Part shown: piece after piece, positions 1 to 8,538 of the stretch | How the letters are laid out: every line of letters starts with the position of its first letter | Numbering within the stretch: position 1 is the first letter of the stretch | NCBI GenBank assembly: GCA_031553045.1 | Contig: JAVBLZ010000006.1 | Coordinates: forward strand, 310,001-374,000 | Direction: 5' to 3' | DNA from: CALXQW01 sp031553045 | GTDB taxonomy: Bacteria; Verrucomicrobiota; Verrucomicrobiia; Opitutales; Intestinicryptomonadaceae | DNA: 64,000 nucleotides | Notes under the pieces: generated by a model | Databases searched by the model: none | What the model saw: the letters and a program-made list of their open reading frames with translations, nothing else | What the model was told of the DNA's origin: nothing | Position numbers and translations under genes: made by a program

Positions 1-2
1 AG

Positions 3-1640
3 CTTACAGAAAGACAGTGGGTACAGGTGCGCACTCCAAGCTTTAAAAAGTGGTTCGGAGACTGGGAGACGCTTGCGGAAGCAACTATGCCAAATCAAAT
101 TTTTGATATAAACGAAGCATTTGAATTCGCAAAGAACAATTTATTTGGCGAATACACAAACAAAAAGAATCCTAATTGGACGGCAAAGCTTTCGAGGAAT
201 GGTCTCGATAAGATGAATAGTGGTTCCGCACGCGGGAAGACTAATAATAATAGGCTTCATGCGCTTGCATTGGCAAATATAGGGACACTATTTGAAAATT
301 CAGAGCTATTAGAATCGGAAACTCCCCGAAACCAGAATCCTGATACTGAGGCAGTGCATAAATTTTATGCGCCATTACTTTTAAATGGAGAAATGTATGC
401 TGTTAAAATCACAGCCAAGCAGCTAAATAATCCAAAACAGAATAATCTATATTCCATTGAAGGGATTGATATAAAAAAGGAACCCGAGTTAAGCGGGTTG
501 TCGGAGAAGGCAGATAAATCTGTTTCAAGTACGGCAATCCAGAACTCGGATTCTGTAAAAAGATTCTTTGAAAAACTTAGAAATGTCAAGCCCGAAACCG
601 TTTCCAAAGTTGTCGATGAAAACGGCGAGCCTTTGGTGGTCTATCATGGGACGCGCAGTTTGAATGATTTTTATGAATTTAAAGGGAGAGAGCATTTCTT
701 TACGAGCAATAAAGATGTGGCTGATGCGTTCCTAAACGGTAATGATTTCGTGCTTGAGGTCAACGGGGAAGCATATCCGTTTTCACGTCGAGACCTTGAA
801 TATTTAGCAGATATAATTTATGCGGATAAAGAGCAAATAGGATATTTGTTGAGAGAATTTGAGGCGGGAGAACTGCACTACGGCGAAGTTCTCAGCGTTT
901 TGTCTGACATTACAGGAAATGATTACACGGCGGAAGCTCTCGCGGATTTCCCTTTTGAAATTCGCAAAGGGGGAGTTTTGCATGAAGCGTTCTTAAATAA
1001 GGAAGGGAAATTGAATAAGGAAAGAAAGCGTTACTTTGAAGGTTTCGGCATTTCGCACATTATTGCGCAAAGAGATTTACAAGGAATAGATGGTAAAGCT
1101 TTTGCAATGCAAATACCGGAAATTCTGGTACTCGGCAATATTGTTAAGGAATATGGAAGTAATGGCAATGAACGCGCAAATATTTCTTATCTTGGAAGCA
1201 CCGTTGTAATAAAAAAGGAAGGCGGCTCTAACCATTGGATTATAACCGCCTTTGTTAACGAAGATAACAGAAGTTCGGTAAGCGACCATTCTACCTACAA
1301 TTTGCGAAATCCCGAAATTTCATCCGCAAAGGGAGCCTCATCTACTTATAAATCATCGAAAAATCCTTCCGAAAGTCAAGCAGATAAAAAAGCGCAATTC
1401 AGTGTGGCAAATAGTTCCACAATGAAGAAGCGTCGCCTTGCGGCTATGGTTTTGGCAAAGCGTCTTTATGATGCAGCAGGCAAAAACTTTAACCCTAAAA
1501 CGGGAGAATCTGCAAAAATCAAGGCAACACAAGAAGACCGTGAGTGGGTTTACGTGGAAGACTTGGGCTTCCTAGACGATGACGTTGAATGGATAATAAA
1601 CCGTGCAGAAACCCTTGCCTGTTCTATAAAATCCGATTAG
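3..1640 (+). CDS. Polyvalent phage/plasmid-type protein, C-terminal part (ADP-ribosyltransferase-like plus PBECR nuclease-like)
   Basis: The reading frame is open to the left edge. The codons before the GTG at 27 read LTERQWVQV, followed by RTPSFKKWFGDWE, the linker typical of large polyvalent proteins of phages and conjugative elements, so the true start lies outside the window. Counting from base 27, residues 30-150 resemble an LPD3-like accessory domain (NNRLHALALANIGTLFEN; VHKFYAPLLLNGEMYAVKIT). Residues 195-245 carry the ENGEPLVVYHGT and FFTSNKDVADAF motifs of the ART-PolyVal ADP-ribosyltransferase family. Residues about 335-420 (GFGISHII, then HWIITAFVNED) look like a PBECR2-type barnase/EndoU/colicin-like nuclease. 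Domain names are from memory. Such proteins enter recipient cells with incoming DNA and act as effectors or toxins; that role is inferred. No phage or transfer gene follows, so this may be the edge of an element or a relic. Confidence 0.75.
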   Translation, partial: LTERQWVQVRTPSFKKWFGDWETLAEATMPNQIFDINEAFEFAKNNLFGEYTNKKNPNWTAKLSRNGLDKMNSGSARGKTNNNRLHALALANIGTLFENSELLESETPRNQNPDTEAVHKFYAPLLLNGEMYAVKITAKQLNNPKQNNLYSIEGIDIKKEPELSGLSEKADKSVSSTAIQNSDSVKRFFEKLRNVKPETVSKVVDENGEPLVVYHGTRSLNDFYEFKGREHFFTSNKDVADAFLNGNDFVLEVNGEAYPFSRRDLEYLADIIYADKEQIGYLLREFEAGELHYGEVLSVLSDITGNDYTAEALADFPFEIRKGGVLHEAFLNKEGKLNKERKRYFEGFGISHIIAQRDLQGIDGKAFAMQIPEILVLGNIVKEYGSNGNERANISYLGSTVVIKKEGGSNHWIITAFVNEDNRSSVSDHSTYNLRNPEISSAKGASSTYKSSKNPSESQADKKAQFSVANSSTMKKRRLAAMVLAKRLYDAAGKNFNPKTGESAKIKATQEDREWVYVEDLGFLDDDVEWIINRAETLACSIKSD

Positions 1641-1690
1641 ACATAATATATATTGTGCGACAAAATTACTGTGGGTGGGAATGTGTTAAT

Positions 1691-1970
1691 CCAAGGATTT
1701 ATATCGAGCTTTATTAATTAATTATTAACTACTTGCGTATATTAAAAATTAATCTAAATTCAACTAAATCTATGTGATTCTTAAGGCAAGCAATTAGTTT
1801 TGTAATTTAACCTTAGTTTTAAAAAATAATCAAAGGATTTGTACTAGGTTTTGTTGACTAACTAGCAATCAATTACACATATTTGAAGTTAATTTAGACT
1901 CAACTAAATCTATGTGATTCTTAAAGCAAGTAATTACTTTTGCAACTTAGCTTTAGCTTTAAAAAAGCTG
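1691..1970. repeat. Imperfect tandem duplication, 2 x 140 bp
   Basis: Unit 1 (1691-1830) and unit 2 (1831-1970) align in register with a period of exactly 140 bases. They share CAAGGATTT-like starts (1691, 1831), the identical 20-mer CAACTAAATCTATGTGATTC (1761 and 1901), and TTAA(G/A)GCAAG directly after it. Flanking parts have diverged by many substitutions but no obvious indels. No coding potential is visible. The conserved core may be a functional site (protein binding or small RNA) or simply the least-decayed part of an old duplication. Confidence 0.8.
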
Positions 1971-2601
1971 TATTACTATATGGCATTTATTTAGCCCGTA
2001 TTTCCCAAGAAGGTATTTTGTCTAAAGAAAATCTATGGAAAATCTAAATAGTTTTACACTTTATTTTCTCTAAACCATGTTTCTGTTAAACATTATATCA
2101 CTTGATGCCACATTTTTCTTAAAATGTGTTGATGACAAAAAGCAAAGATTTTGAATTCACCAGATAAATAGCTTTTGCGCAAACAAACCTTTTTTTGCAA
2201 ATTTTCCAGCTTCATTACCGGTCCTGTGCCCCTAGAGGAAATTTCGTTTAAATGCGGACATTTGGCAAACGTATTTGGTATTTGGCTATGTGGTTTTGGT
2301 ACTTTTATTTTACGACCAGTTTCAATACGTGCCTGCCTATAAAATTAAAAGATTTCAGCATCTATGCCTCAAATCCATTGCGTCAAATGAATCTTGCTGA
2401 ATTTTATCCATTCATTAATCCCATTTTTGTCTGTATTTTAAACTAAATATACTTAGAGCAAAATTTTCAAAATATGAAATTTGAGAACTGCCTTTGTTTA
2501 TTCCCTCCACCCAAGCTCTCGTCTATCCAAAAAGATGAACTTTATGTTGTTTAGACATACACGAAAACTGAAAAAAGACAGCATTCGATGGGTTATAAAA
2601 C

Positions 2602-2634
2602 AAAAAAAAGAGATTACATTTTTTGCAATCTCTT
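2602..2634 (-). terminator. Rho-independent terminator of the PEP-CTERM protein gene
   Basis: On the minus strand AAGAGATT pairs with AATCTCTT around a short loop and is followed by a run of seven T. It lies about 150 bases downstream of the stop codon at 2788, a plausible distance for this gene. Confidence 0.7.
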
Positions 2635-2787
2635 AAAGAATTTTTCTATTTTGTCCGAATTATCGGGTACAGTTCAAACCCTAAAGAGCCTTTTTTGCTT
2701 GTCCCGTTTTCGGAGTGAAGTTCAAAATTAATTCTGGCTTTTTCTGCAAATTTTATTTACCGATTTACCGCCATGCGGCGTTTTTCT

Positions 2788-4566
2788 TTACTTGCGCACC
2801 CTTCTGCGAATAACAATCGCTAGAGCCACAAGACCGAATATGCCCGCATAGGCTGAAGCCTCAGGGATTGCCGTAAAATTTACCGAGAGGGAATTTGCAT
2901 CCAGCTTAAATGTTGCCGTATATTTTGTATCGTCGTCAAACAAGTGCGCAAAATCGTCTTCAGAAGAAAAATTTGTTTCAGCAAAGGAGAGAATCTCATA
3001 ATCAACACCAGCCATAATGTTTGCGGTGTTAAAGAAGAAGGTTTTTGTGTCGGAAGTTACGTTTGTAAATGCGCCGGAAACTTCAATCTTATCTGATAGC
3101 AAGCCGGCAAAATCTACAATGATATTGCCCCCCGACCAATCCAAAGAAGTCGTCTTAACCAAACCAACTTCCGTATTTGCCGAATTAGGCGAGCCGCAGG
3201 CGCTAAATGCCCCACCTTCCATAATCAATTTACCTATGCCCAGACCCGTCGCAGGCGCTGGACTGCCTTCCGATTTGCCATTATAATCTTTGCCGTCCGC
3301 CCTCATATGTAGAGTGCCGCTTTTTATGGTGGTAGTACCTCTATAATAATTACATCCAGAAAGATACTGCACAAAATCCTTGGAAGAATCCATGACAAGA
3401 TTTAGAATGCTTGCGTCGGTAGGTAAAACGGTGTCGGAAGCGCTGTAATCATGCAGCCTCCCCAAAAAACTATGGGTAAGCGCCGTTGACGTGTTATTTG
3501 TTATTGTCAAAGTGCTGGCAGTTGTGCCTGTCGAAGTTGTGCCAATTCTATAGGCATGGTTTGCAACACTGCCCACAATGCCTGCAACAATCAAATTCTT
3601 TGTGTCTTTAAGTTCAAAAGAGCTTGAAATATTCAGCGTGCCGGAAACAATGACATCGACATTGGAGGTAAACTTAGAATATTTGGCGTTGTCATTTTCA
3701 ACGTCTATATTGTTGAGTATCCTGATTTCCTTGTTTGATGTAAGAATGATATGGTTATTATTTGTGTTGCCCGCCAAGAATTTAAGACTGTTGATAGACG
3801 CACCCGCAGCCTCGTCCGTGTATAAATTGACGTTAGTCATGATGTTGCCCGTAGCCCCAGTCTTGAGGGTTATATCGCCCAACGCTACCGTAGTAAATTT
3901 TTTGTCGCTAGAGCCTACGGTAAAATTAAGCGTGGTATCTGCGGCAAAGTTTACAGTGCCAAAAGTGGCATCTGCGCCAGTATTTGTGTTGATAACTTCA
4001 ATAGAGCCCTTTGACATGTTTGTGGTGGAAGACCCCGCAAGCAAAGTACCGTTGTATTGCCCTGCCTTTCCCAAGTTTATTGTCAGCGCCTTCGTGCTAC
4101 TGTGGTTAATAGTTCCTGTAATTTCCAGATCCGAAGGTGCTCCGTTGCCGTCGCCAAAAGTTATTATGCCGGAATTTTCCATCGTAATGTCGCCCAGCAC
4201 AATCTTAAAGCCCTTGTTGTTTGTGCTCCCGCCTCTCAGGGTTATTTTGGAGCCGTTTGATGCCTTGTTTTCCAAAGCAGTAATGGTGGTGCAGCCAATG
4301 GCGGACGATGAATTGCCCCAATAAAGACTCCAGTTTGAAGAGGCCGATGTGGACTGGTTTATGAATGTGCCCACCGTTTGCGTAACATTAAGACCGCCCA
4401 TATTGAAGTTTGCACTCGCACTGCCTATGAAAGTATAAGTATCATCAGCCGCAGTCGTTGCGGGCAGAGCGTCCGTACCGGTATATTCATACGCCGCCGC
4501 AAAGATGGAGGATGCACATAAATTAGATATGAAAAATATTGCAAATATAGATTTAACTTTAGCCAT
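2788..4566 (-). CDS. PEP-CTERM-type secreted protein with autotransporter-like beta-strand repeats
   Basis: A 592-residue exported protein. It starts with a signal peptide (residues 1-24, ending near SSIFAAA). The body is rich in Gly, Thr, Ser and Asn, with many short beta-strand patterns such as GTTTIKSGTLHM, typical of autotransporter-associated beta-strand repeats (passenger-like beta helix). The C-terminus, IPEASAYAGIFGLVALAIV followed by RRRVRK, has the layout of a PEP-CTERM sorting tail: IPE motif, hydrophobic helix, basic end. The family is taken to be exported and then processed by an exosortase; no exosortase gene is in the window. A ribosome binding site AAAGG lies 8 bases before the ATG. 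The cargo function is unknown; surface adhesion or polysaccharide interaction is inference. Confidence 0.85.
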   Translation of the reverse strand: MAKVKSIFAIFFISNLCASSIFAAAYEYTGTDALPATTAADDTYTFIGSASANFNMGGLNVTQTVGTFINQSTSASSNWSLYWGNSSSAIGCTTITALENKASNGSKITLRGGSTNNKGFKIVLGDITMENSGIITFGDGNGAPSDLEITGTINHSSTKALTINLGKAGQYNGTLLAGSSTTNMSKGSIEVINTNTGADATFGTVNFAADTTLNFTVGSSDKKFTTVALGDITLKTGATGNIMTNVNLYTDEAAGASINSLKFLAGNTNNNHIILTSNKEIRILNNIDVENDNAKYSKFTSNVDVIVSGTLNISSSFELKDTKNLIVAGIVGSVANHAYRIGTTSTGTTASTLTITNNTSTALTHSFLGRLHDYSASDTVLPTDASILNLVMDSSKDFVQYLSGCNYYRGTTTIKSGTLHMRADGKDYNGKSEGSPAPATGLGIGKLIMEGGAFSACGSPNSANTEVGLVKTTSLDWSGGNIIVDFAGLLSDKIEVSGAFTNVTSDTKTFFFNTANIMAGVDYEILSFAETNFSSEDDFAHLFDDDTKYTATFKLDANSLSVNFTAIPEASAYAGIFGLVALAIVIRRRVRK

Positions 4567-4586
4567 AAAAATAACCTTTGTAAGAA

Positions 4587-4614
4587 AACTTAAGCAGGGA
4601 AATTTTTATGTCAA
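4587..4614 (-). promoter_or_regulatory. Candidate sigma70-type promoter for the PEP-CTERM protein gene
   Basis: On the minus strand a perfect TTGACA (4609-4614) is followed after 16 bases by TAAGTT (4587-4592). It ends about 20 bases upstream of the start codon, and AAAGG (a Shine-Dalgarno sequence) lies between. Confidence 0.45.
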
Positions 4615-4634
4615 CTTTAATTAAAATATTATAT

Positions 4635-4668
4635 CAAAAAAGTGCGAAGTTTTTACGCTTCGCACTTT
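4635..4668 (-). terminator. Rho-independent terminator after the SIMPL-domain gene
   Basis: AAGTGCGAAG (4640-4649) pairs perfectly with CTTCGCACTT (4658-4667). On the minus strand the 10-bp stem is followed by a run of T, correctly placed 30 bases after the stop of the gene at 4699-5424. Confidence 0.85.
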
Positions 4669-4698
4669 GAATAATAAACCAATTACTATATATAACTA

Positions 4699-5424
4699 CT
4701 ACTCAACTTCAAATTTTACTGTTACAACGCATTTTACCTCTTTTTGGTAAGAACTTGTGTCGTAATATCCGTAATCTGCGGTGTCTGAAGATAAAGGACT
4801 GGTGATTTGAAACACCCCTTGATTTGCAGAGCGTATTTTGCCCAATTTGCAACCAGAGTCTTCCGTCATAGTAACCGCCCTTAGCTTTGCGTTTTCCACA
4901 GCTTTTTTCAGAAGCTCTATCTTCAAATCCTCAAGACCCGTATAATAGTATCTCGGAGAATTTGTATAAACGCTTAAGCCTTCGCCAATTAATTCCGAAA
5001 CTTTTTCATGGAGTTTTAAAACTTCATCAATATTTGAAGAACTGTATTCCACATTTATCCTGCCAGTGAAAAAATCAACCTCGTTAGACATATTACCATT
5101 GGGCATGCGCCTGAATGTTTTATCCATTTCTACGGTCGAAACAACTAATCTGGATTTGTCCAAATTAAGTTTTTCAAAAACATCATTCATCGATGTAAAA
5201 ACTTCTTTGACATTTTTATATGCTTCTTCTTGCGAAAGCCCATTGGCAGACACCCCGCCCGTCCAGACTGCAACATCCGAAAGCACCGCTTGAGAAGCAA
5301 AGCCTTTTACGTTTACGCCGTCTGCTGTTTTAAGCAATACGGATGGATTAATGAGTATGAATGCGCAGACAATAAATGTTGCGCAAACAAGTAAAAGAGA
5401 GATTATGTAAGTTCGTGTTTTCAT
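4699..5424 (-). CDS. SIMPL domain (DUF541) exported or membrane-anchored protein
   Basis: 241 residues with one N-terminal hydrophobic segment (about residues 7-27, an anchor or uncleaved signal) followed by a SIMPL/DUF541 domain. The typical features are GFASQAVLSDVAVWTGGVSA at its start, alternating strands, and a C-terminal VKCVVTVKFEVE strand. Family members are periplasmic or outer-membrane-associated proteins of poorly defined function, so no reaction can be assigned. It is a single gene with its own terminator and is transcribed divergently from the sulfatase operon across about 107 bases. The ATG has only a weak AGG eight bases upstream. Confidence 0.8.
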   Translation of the reverse strand: MKTRTYIISLLLVCATFIVCAFILINPSVLLKTADGVNVKGFASQAVLSDVAVWTGGVSANGLSQEEAYKNVKEVFTSMNDVFEKLNLDKSRLVVSTVEMDKTFRRMPNGNMSNEVDFFTGRINVEYSSSNIDEVLKLHEKVSELIGEGLSVYTNSPRYYYTGLEDLKIELLKKAVENAKLRAVTMTEDSGCKLGKIRSANQGVFQITSPLSSDTADYGYYDTSSYQKEVKCVVTVKFEVE

Positions 5425-5496
5425 GGGACAACCTAAGACGTGAGAAATAAATTTTCGTTCATAAAATTGTTAATTTTTTTCTAAAAAGCTATTTGT

Positions 5497-5525
5497 TTGA
5501 CATGCCAAATTTTGTTTTAGAAAAT
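5497..5525 (+). promoter_or_regulatory. Candidate promoter of the sulfatase pair, leaderless geometry
   Basis: A perfect TTGACA (5497-5502) lies 35 bases before the preferred ATG at 5532. After a 17-base spacer comes GAAAAT (5520-5525), which matches the -10 consensus at 4 of 6 positions. Transcription would then begin at or within a few bases of the ATG, and no Shine-Dalgarno sequence is present. The GH43-like gene has the same spacing. Confidence 0.4.
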
Positions 5526-5531
5526 TACCAA

Positions 5532-7058
5532 ATGAAATTTAGATTAATAATCATATCATTAGCGGTTTCTTTAATCTCCACGCACCTATTTGCGGAGATT
5601 AAGCCGATTAAAAGTGGCAACCTCCCAAACGTTGTAATAATCTATGCCGATGACATGGGCTATGGCGATTTGGCAAAAAACAACCCTGACTCAAAAGTGC
5701 CAACACCCGCTATGGATAAATTGGCAAATTCCGGAATGAATTTTACCGATGTTAGCACATCTTCAGGCATCTGTTCGCCGAGCAGATACGCCCTACTCAC
5801 TGGTGAATATCATTGGAGAAGATTTCACAGAATCGTTCGCTGCTGGGAAGATACGGTCTTTAAAGAAGATGACACCACCCTTCCCAAAATGTTTAAATCT
5901 AAAGGTTATCTAACCGCCTGCATAGGCAAATGGCACTTGGGTTGGGGTTGGAAAGACTATTTAAAAGACGGCGTAAAACCCACCTACACCAAAAATGGCG
6001 AAGAAATTTTTAAAGTTGAAGACTTTAATTGGACACTTGATAGCCAGATAAAAAGAGGCCCTCTCTTTGCAGGTTTTGACTACTATTTTGGAGATGACGC
6101 TCCTAATTTCCCACCCTATACTTGGATAGAAAATGATAGATTTTTAAGCTTACCAACAGAGACTTCTATCTTTGACTATGATTTCAAAGAAGGTGGTGTA
6201 AATGAAAATAGGCCAGGACCTATGGCAAAAGGTTGGAAACAGGAAGCCGTTTTACCCACCCTGCAAAAACGCTCTATTGCTTGGATTAAGGCAAATAAAG
6301 ACAAGCCTTTCTTTCTCTATTTGCCTCTAACCTCCCCTCATACGCCAATAGTGCCGACTGCGGAATTCAGGGGCAAAAGCAATGCTGGCGCTTATGGAGA
6401 CTTTCTCATGCAAACAGACGCATTTGTTGGCGAAATCATGAAAGCTCTGGAAGAAAATGGGCTTTTGGAAAATACTATTGTCGTATTCTCCTCTGATAAC
6501 GGCGCTGCCCATTATGCCTATGAAAGAGAGCTAAAGTTTGGGCACGTCAGCAATTCCCCGTTCAGGGGCGCAAAAGCCGACATTTGGGAAGGTGCGCACA
6601 GAGTGCCGTTTATCGTCAGTTGGAAAGGCAAAATTGAGGCGGGTAAAACTTCAAACCAAATGCTTTCTCAGATAGACTTATTTAAAACTTTGGCAGAGAT
6701 TATAGATTATAAAACGCCTGAAAATGCCGCCAAAGACAGTAAAAGTTTTCTTACAATTTTAAACGGCAATGAAATGCCCGTGCGCAATACGATAGTACTA
6801 AATGTAGAGGCGGAACGTTACGGCTATCGCAAAGACAACTGGGTATATCTAAACCACAGAAAGTTTGACATGCTGCGAGGCCCAAAAGAGCCCAAGGCGC
6901 TTTTGGAAAAACGCAATGCCCCAGACCCTAAAGAAGATAAAGCCTTGGGTCAGCTTTATGATTTGAATGTGGATATAGGTCAGCGTGCAAATCTCTATGA
7001 TGCAAATCCGGAACTTGTCGAAAAGATGAATAAAGAAATGCGCGCAGAAATGAGATAA
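5532..7058 (+). CDS. Exported sulfatase (formylglycine-dependent, S1-type)
   Basis: Predicted hydrolase of sulfate esters, probably on polysaccharide. I chose the ATG at 5532 because it gives a clean signal peptide (MKFRLIIISLAVSLISTHLF, then AE); an upstream TTG at 5493 and ATG at 5502 are possible but add an unlikely extension. From this start the metal-binding pair is D40-D41 (IIYADDMGYGDL). The formylglycine motif is C81-S-P-S-R85 followed by YALLTGEYHW, a canonical Cys-type site. IGKWHLG and SSDNGAAH are further family motifs. At 508 residues it is of normal length. It is followed after one base by a second sulfatase, so the two are co-transcribed. Substrate not predictable. The needed maturase is not in the window. 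Confidence 0.92.
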   Translation: MKFRLIIISLAVSLISTHLFAEIKPIKSGNLPNVVIIYADDMGYGDLAKNNPDSKVPTPAMDKLANSGMNFTDVSTSSGICSPSRYALLTGEYHWRRFHRIVRCWEDTVFKEDDTTLPKMFKSKGYLTACIGKWHLGWGWKDYLKDGVKPTYTKNGEEIFKVEDFNWTLDSQIKRGPLFAGFDYYFGDDAPNFPPYTWIENDRFLSLPTETSIFDYDFKEGGVNENRPGPMAKGWKQEAVLPTLQKRSIAWIKANKDKPFFLYLPLTSPHTPIVPTAEFRGKSNAGAYGDFLMQTDAFVGEIMKALEENGLLENTIVVFSSDNGAAHYAYERELKFGHVSNSPFRGAKADIWEGAHRVPFIVSWKGKIEAGKTSNQMLSQIDLFKTLAEIIDYKTPENAAKDSKSFLTILNGNEMPVRNTIVLNVEAERYGYRKDNWVYLNHRKFDMLRGPKEPKALLEKRNAPDPKEDKALGQLYDLNVDIGQRANLYDANPELVEKMNKEMRAEMR

Positions 7059-7059
7059 G

Positions 7060-8469
7060 GTGAAAAAATTCATCTTCACAATTTTGCTTTCGTTCTCTGG
7101 TTTTATTTTAAACGCCAGTACCCCAAACATCTTGTTTTTATTTGCAGATGATATGACCACCCGAGAATTCCTGCGGGACAAATCTGAACGCCAGTTGCAA
7201 ATACCAAATATTGATAAACTCATAAATAGCGGTACAACATTTACGAACACTTATCTTATGGGGTCTTGGGTGAATGCGGTTTGTGTATCAAGCAGAACCT
7301 GCCTCAATACGGGATACAGCGTTTGGAAAGGAGCAAAAGCTTACAAAAATAAGGGTGCGCTATTGACAAAAGCCACCGAACGCAGAGAACTTTTGCCCCA
7401 GCTTTTAAAAGCGGCGGGGTACAAAACCTATCTTACCGGCAAATGGCACGTTTTGGCTGACCCCAAGCTGGTCTTCGATGAAACTGAAGTTGTAAGAACC
7501 GGAATGCCAAAAACCAATATTGACCATTATAACAGACCTGTCGAAAACCAAGCGGACTCTTGGAACCCTGCCGACCCAAATCTCGGCGGGTATTTTGAAG
7601 GCGAAAAACATTGGAGCGAAATCACCGCAGATTGTGCGATAAATTACCTCGGCAGAAATAAAGATTCTAATGAGCCATTTTTTATGTACGTGGCATTTAA
7701 CGCTCCTCACGACCCTCGACAAGCGCCCAAAGAATTTCAAGAGCTTTATCCCGTATCAAAAATAAAACTGCCGAAAAATTTTGAGTCTGAAAATAAATAT
7801 GCGGAAGCAATAAATGTGAAGAATGTCCGTGATGAAACGCTTGCGCCCTACCCACGCACCCCCTTTGCAATACGCACTCATCTGAGCGAATATTACGCAA
7901 TCACAACCCACTTAGACGTCCAAATTGGCAGGATTTTAGACGCCTTGAGGGAATCTGGAAAACTTGAAAATACGATAATAGTTTTTGCCGCCGACAACGG
8001 GTTGTCTGTCGGTGAGAACGGTTTTATGGGCAAACAAAATATGTTTGATGCCGCAATGAAAGTGCCGCTTGTGATTAGCGGCAAGGGTTTTGAAAAAAAC
8101 AAAAAAATTCCAGCAAAAATTTACCTGCAAGATTTGATGCCAACCTTTTTAGATTTGGCTGGCTCAAAAATACCTGAATTTGTGGAATACCAAAGCCTGA
8201 TGCCGCTTGTAAAAAATGATAAATCAGAAATTCACCAAGAAATTTACATAGGCTTTATGGAAACGCAAAAGGCGATAATTGACGGAGATTTCAAGCTGAT
8301 TTCCTATCCAAATATAGATGTGGCGCTACTTTTTGACTTAACGTCTGACCCTTATGAAATGAACGATTTGTCTAAAGATGAAAAGTTTTCAGAAACGCTT
8401 AAAAAGCTCGAGGCAAAGCTTGAAAACCTCGATAAAAAGTATAAAAAAATTGCGGAAGAATCTTTCTAA
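7060..8469 (+). CDS. Exported sulfatase with atypical CVSSR active-site motif
   Basis: Second sulfatase of the pair, 469 residues, GTG start one base after the upstream stop, with a signal peptide (residues 1-19, FILNAS). Metal site D30-D31 (LFLFADDM), GKWHVLAD, a HDP motif (FNAPHDPRQAP) and FAADNGLSVGENG place it in the S1 sulfatase/alkaline phosphatase superfamily, near heparan or iduronate-type branches by general look. The modification motif reads C75-V-S-S-R79, where Ser replaces the usual Pro or Ala at the third position, so recognition by the formylglycine-generating enzyme may differ. Sequence identity to its neighbour looks low outside motifs, so the pair probably acts on different linkages of one substrate (inference). 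Confidence 0.88.
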   Translation: MKKFIFTILLSFSGFILNASTPNILFLFADDMTTREFLRDKSERQLQIPNIDKLINSGTTFTNTYLMGSWVNAVCVSSRTCLNTGYSVWKGAKAYKNKGALLTKATERRELLPQLLKAAGYKTYLTGKWHVLADPKLVFDETEVVRTGMPKTNIDHYNRPVENQADSWNPADPNLGGYFEGEKHWSEITADCAINYLGRNKDSNEPFFMYVAFNAPHDPRQAPKEFQELYPVSKIKLPKNFESENKYAEAINVKNVRDETLAPYPRTPFAIRTHLSEYYAITTHLDVQIGRILDALRESGKLENTIIVFAADNGLSVGENGFMGKQNMFDAAMKVPLVISGKGFEKNKKIPAKIYLQDLMPTFLDLAGSKIPEFVEYQSLMPLVKNDKSEIHQEIYIGFMETQKAIIDGDFKLISYPNIDVALLFDLTSDPYEMNDLSKDEKFSETLKKLEAKLENLDKKYKKIAEESF

Positions 8470-8538
8470 ATTTAACCCGTCAATACCCTCAAAATCTTGA
8501 CATAGGCGCCCCATTTTGCTTTCATACTCTTTTTAAAA

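Larger units (their letters stand above)
1641..2787. other. Gene-poor AT-rich stretch
   Basis: About 1.1 kb without a convincing gene. It holds a two-copy 140-bp tandem duplication at 1691-1970, a small hairpin at 2109-2128 (CACATTTT/AAAATGTG) and a minus-strand terminator at 2602-2634. The only ORF of note, 64 codons at 2252-2446, has low-complexity hydrophobic and aromatic content and no recognisable start signal, so I do not call it. The stretch may be decayed mobile DNA next to the polyvalent gene. Confidence 0.6.

Noticed and set aside
2252..2446. 64-codon ORF starting MRTFGKRIWYL
   Set aside because: No family resemblance, biased aromatic content and no ribosome binding site; it lies in a decayed gene-poor region.
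3578..4324. 248-codon plus-strand ORF within the PEP-CTERM protein gene
   Set aside because: Antisense shadow of a repeat-rich, Gly/Thr-biased gene. The minus-strand frame has signal peptide, beta repeats, sorting tail, promoter and terminator.
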